DNA from: JBBAFB01 sp041655595
GTDB lineage: Bacteria; Bacillota; DULZ01
DNA length: 15,229 nt
Assembly: GCA_041655595.1 (NCBI GenBank)
Contig: JBBAFB010000045.1
Span: forward strand, 1 to 15,229
Direction: 5' to 3'
Below the pieces are notes generated by a model that had not been told where the DNA came from, did not search any database, and saw nothing but the letters and a program-made list of their open reading frames with translations. A program made the translations under genes and the position numbers. Within the stretch, counting starts at the first letter, position 1. Each line of letters begins with the position of its first letter. Below are positions 13,867 through 15,229 of this stretch, in pieces.

Positions 13867-14493
13867 TTGGCAAGATATACTGATGCTGTTTGTCGTCTTT
13901 GCCGTCGCGAAGGCGTAAAACTTTATTTAAAAGGGGATCGCTGTTATTCTGATAAATGTGCAATAGATCGTAAGGGCTATGCACCGGGTCAGCATGGGAC
14001 TAGTAGAAAAAAGGTTTCTGAATATGGTTTACAGTTAAGAGAAAAGCAAAAAGCCCGTCGTATTTACGGCGTATTGGAAAAACAGTTCCGCGGTTATTTT
14101 GAAAAAGCAGATCGCCAAAAAGGGATAACCGGTGAAAACCTATTGGTGATGTTGGAAAGAAGATTGGATAATGTGGTCTACCGTCTTGGCTATGCCAGCT
14201 CAAGAATTGAGGCTAGACAGTTGGTAAGACATGGCCATTTTACCGTTAACGGTAAAAAAGTTAATATTCCATCCTACCTAGTTAAGGTTGGAGAAGTAAT
14301 CAGAGTTACCGAAAAAAGTGCTAAATCACCTAAATTTAAGGAACTGGCGGAGGCGGCTGCTCATAGGACACCACCTGCCTGGTTGGAGCATAATGTTGAT
14401 GCCCTTGAAGGCAGGGTTTTGGCCTTTCCAAGTCGTGAAGAAATTGATACAGGCATCGAAGAGCATCTCATCGTGGAATTGTATTCCAAGTAG
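13867..14493 (+). CDS. rpsD: 30S ribosomal protein S4, zinc form
   Basis: The 208-residue S4 starts MARYTDAVCRLCRREGVKL. Cys9, Cys12, Cys26 and Cys31 form the same zinc site seen in Thermus thermophilus S4. The S4 RNA-binding domain spans about 97-150 (LERRLDNVVYRLGYASSRIE). S4 starts 30S assembly by binding the 5' domain of 16S rRNA, and it is an autogenous repressor in E. coli (alpha operon) and in B. subtilis (its own leader). Here rpsD is inside the alpha operon, unlike B. subtilis. The start is TTG with AAGGAGGTG (13850-13858) eight bases upstream. A perfect inverted repeat surrounds its stop codon. Confidence 0.98.
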   Translation: MARYTDAVCRLCRREGVKLYLKGDRCYSDKCAIDRKGYAPGQHGTSRKKVSEYGLQLREKQKARRIYGVLEKQFRGYFEKADRQKGITGENLLVMLERRLDNVVYRLGYASSRIEARQLVRHGHFTVNGKKVNIPSYLVKVGEVIRVTEKSAKSPKFKELAEAAAHRTPPAWLEHNVDALEGRVLAFPSREEIDTGIEEHLIVELYSK

Positions 14494-14506
14494 AGTTGGA
14501 ATACAA
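14479..14506 (+). repeat. Perfect 11-bp inverted repeat around the rpsD stop
   Basis: TTGTATTCCAA (14479-14489) is the exact reverse complement of TTGGAATACAA (14496-14506), with a six-base loop GTAGAG that contains the TAG stop of rpsD. The 3' arm lies in the rpsD-rpoA spacer and ends seven bases before the rpoA AAGGAGG. No T-run follows, so it is not an intrinsic terminator. It could be an RNA-processing or stability element, or coincidental. Confidence 0.6.
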
Positions 14507-14526
14507 GCAATCGAAGGAGGGTAAGG

Positions 14527-15229
14527 ATGTTAGAAATAAGAAAACCAAAAATTGAGTGTGTAACTGTGAGCGATGACAACCGATACGGAAAGTTTGTGGT
14601 GGAACCCTTAGAAAGGGGCTATGGAATAACTTTGGGCAATTCCCTCCGAAGGATCCTGCTTTCCTCTTTGCCCGGCGCAGCAATAACTTCCGTAAAAATA
14701 GAAGGTGTTTTGCATGAGTTTTCCACAATTCCGGGGGTTTTAGAGGACACAACTGATATTATTTTGAATTTAAAAAGTGTAGCAGTTAAACTTCACGCGG
14801 ATGAACCGGTGATCGTTAAAATTGATGCGGAGGGCGAAGGGGTGGTAACGGCTGCTGATATTATTTGTGATGCAGATGTGGAGATTTTAAACCCCGAACT
14901 AAAAATAGCCACTTTAGACCAGGGTGGAAAACTGCAACTGGAAATGGTAGTTGAAAAAGGTAGGGGCTACCGTTCTGCGGACAAGAATAAAAAAGAGGGG
15001 GATGCAATCGGAATTATTCCCATTGATTCTCTCTTTAGCCCGGTGCTTAAATCTAACTATTTTATTGAGGACACCCGAGTGGGCCATAGCATGGACTTTG
15101 ACAGTCTGACTTTGGAGGTTTGGACCGATGGCAGTATCGCGCCTAAGGAGGCTATCAGCCTTTCCGCTAAAATCTTAAAAGAATATTTAGAGTTCTTTAT
15201 TTTGACAGAAGAAAACGGCGGTCCTATAG
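14527..15229 (+). CDS. rpoA: RNA polymerase alpha subunit, N-terminal 234 codons (cut by window end)
   Basis: The reading frame is open from the ATG to the window edge and covers the N-terminal domain of about 230 residues. VVEPLERGYGITLGNSLRR at 24-42 and ILLSSLPGAAITSVKIEGV are the dimerisation and beta-contact core, and PGVLEDTTDIILNLK follows. Alpha dimerises to nucleate RNA polymerase assembly; the flexible linker and promoter-binding C-terminal domain lie beyond the window. The apparent TAG at the last three bases is out of frame (the last codon is ATA). AAGGAGG at 14514-14520 lies six bases before the ATG. rplQ is expected next but is not visible. Confidence 0.98.
   Translation, partial: MLEIRKPKIECVTVSDDNRYGKFVVEPLERGYGITLGNSLRRILLSSLPGAAITSVKIEGVLHEFSTIPGVLEDTTDIILNLKSVAVKLHADEPVIVKIDAEGEGVVTAADIICDADVEILNPELKIATLDQGGKLQLEMVVEKGRGYRSADKNKKEGDAIGIIPIDSLFSPVLKSNYFIEDTRVGHSMDFDSLTLEVWTDGSIAPKEAISLSAKILKEYLEFFILTEENGGPI

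Noticed and set aside
15227..15229. TAG at the very end of the window as the rpoA stop
   Set aside because: It is out of frame with rpoA; the frame's last complete codon is ATA at 15226-15228, and alpha proteins are much longer.
1..15229. Mobile elements, CRISPR arrays, defence genes, tRNA or rRNA genes
   Set aside because: No transposase, integrase, repeat-spacer pattern, tRNA-like or rRNA-like sequence was seen; the window is filled by conserved housekeeping genes.

Overview
The window is a single, very compact run of plus-strand housekeeping genes: the tail of tuf, then the fused S10, spc and alpha ribosomal-protein operons, ending inside rpoA. The gene order (rpsJ to rplP, rpmC to secY, adk, map, a KOW protein, infA, rpmJ, rpsM, rpsK, rpsD, rpoA) is that of Firmicutes. 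Several features point to the class Clostridia rather than Bacillus: rpsD lies between rpsK and rpoA, S14 is the short zinc form, L24 carries a C-terminal zinc ribbon, and the GC content is moderate (estimated by eye, not computed). Desulfotomaculum/Peptococcaceae-like lineages fit best, but the genus cannot be fixed from this sequence.

Layout. Bases 1-120 are the end of elongation factor Tu. Bases 121-319 are a 199-base leader that can fold into several hairpins, the last of which touches the rpsJ Shine-Dalgarno. Bases 320-5344 hold the S10 operon genes (S10, L3, L4, L23, L2, S19, L22, S3, L16, L29, S17). Bases 5386-10744 hold the spc operon genes (L14, L24, L5, S14, S8, L6, L18, S5, L30, L15, SecY). 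Bases 10809-12754 hold adenylate kinase, methionine aminopeptidase, a small KOW RNA-binding protein and IF-1. Bases 12793-15229 hold L36, S13, S11, S4 and the first 234 codons of RNA polymerase alpha. L36 (37 codons) is short and easily missed.

The genes supply ribosome assembly (20 ribosomal proteins of both subunits up to L15, four more later), translation initiation (IF-1), nascent-chain maturation (Map), membrane insertion (SecY), nucleotide balance (Adk) and transcription (alpha). Most junctions are 0-45 bases and several overlap, with strong AAGGAGG-type ribosome binding sites, and no intrinsic terminator is visible inside the cluster. This is consistent with one or a few long transcripts. 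Twelve of the 31 visible starts are GTG or TTG, and five encoded proteins carry Cys4 or Cys3His zinc sites.

The coding content is ordinary and I found no exotic new system. What stands out is non-coding: a 166-base gap between rpmJ and rpsM with two well-formed hairpins and a possible loop pairing, at the place where E. coli has its S4-binding alpha-operon leader; a structured tuf-rpsJ leader; and a perfect 11-bp inverted repeat around the rpsD stop codon. These are sequence-based predictions without covariation support.
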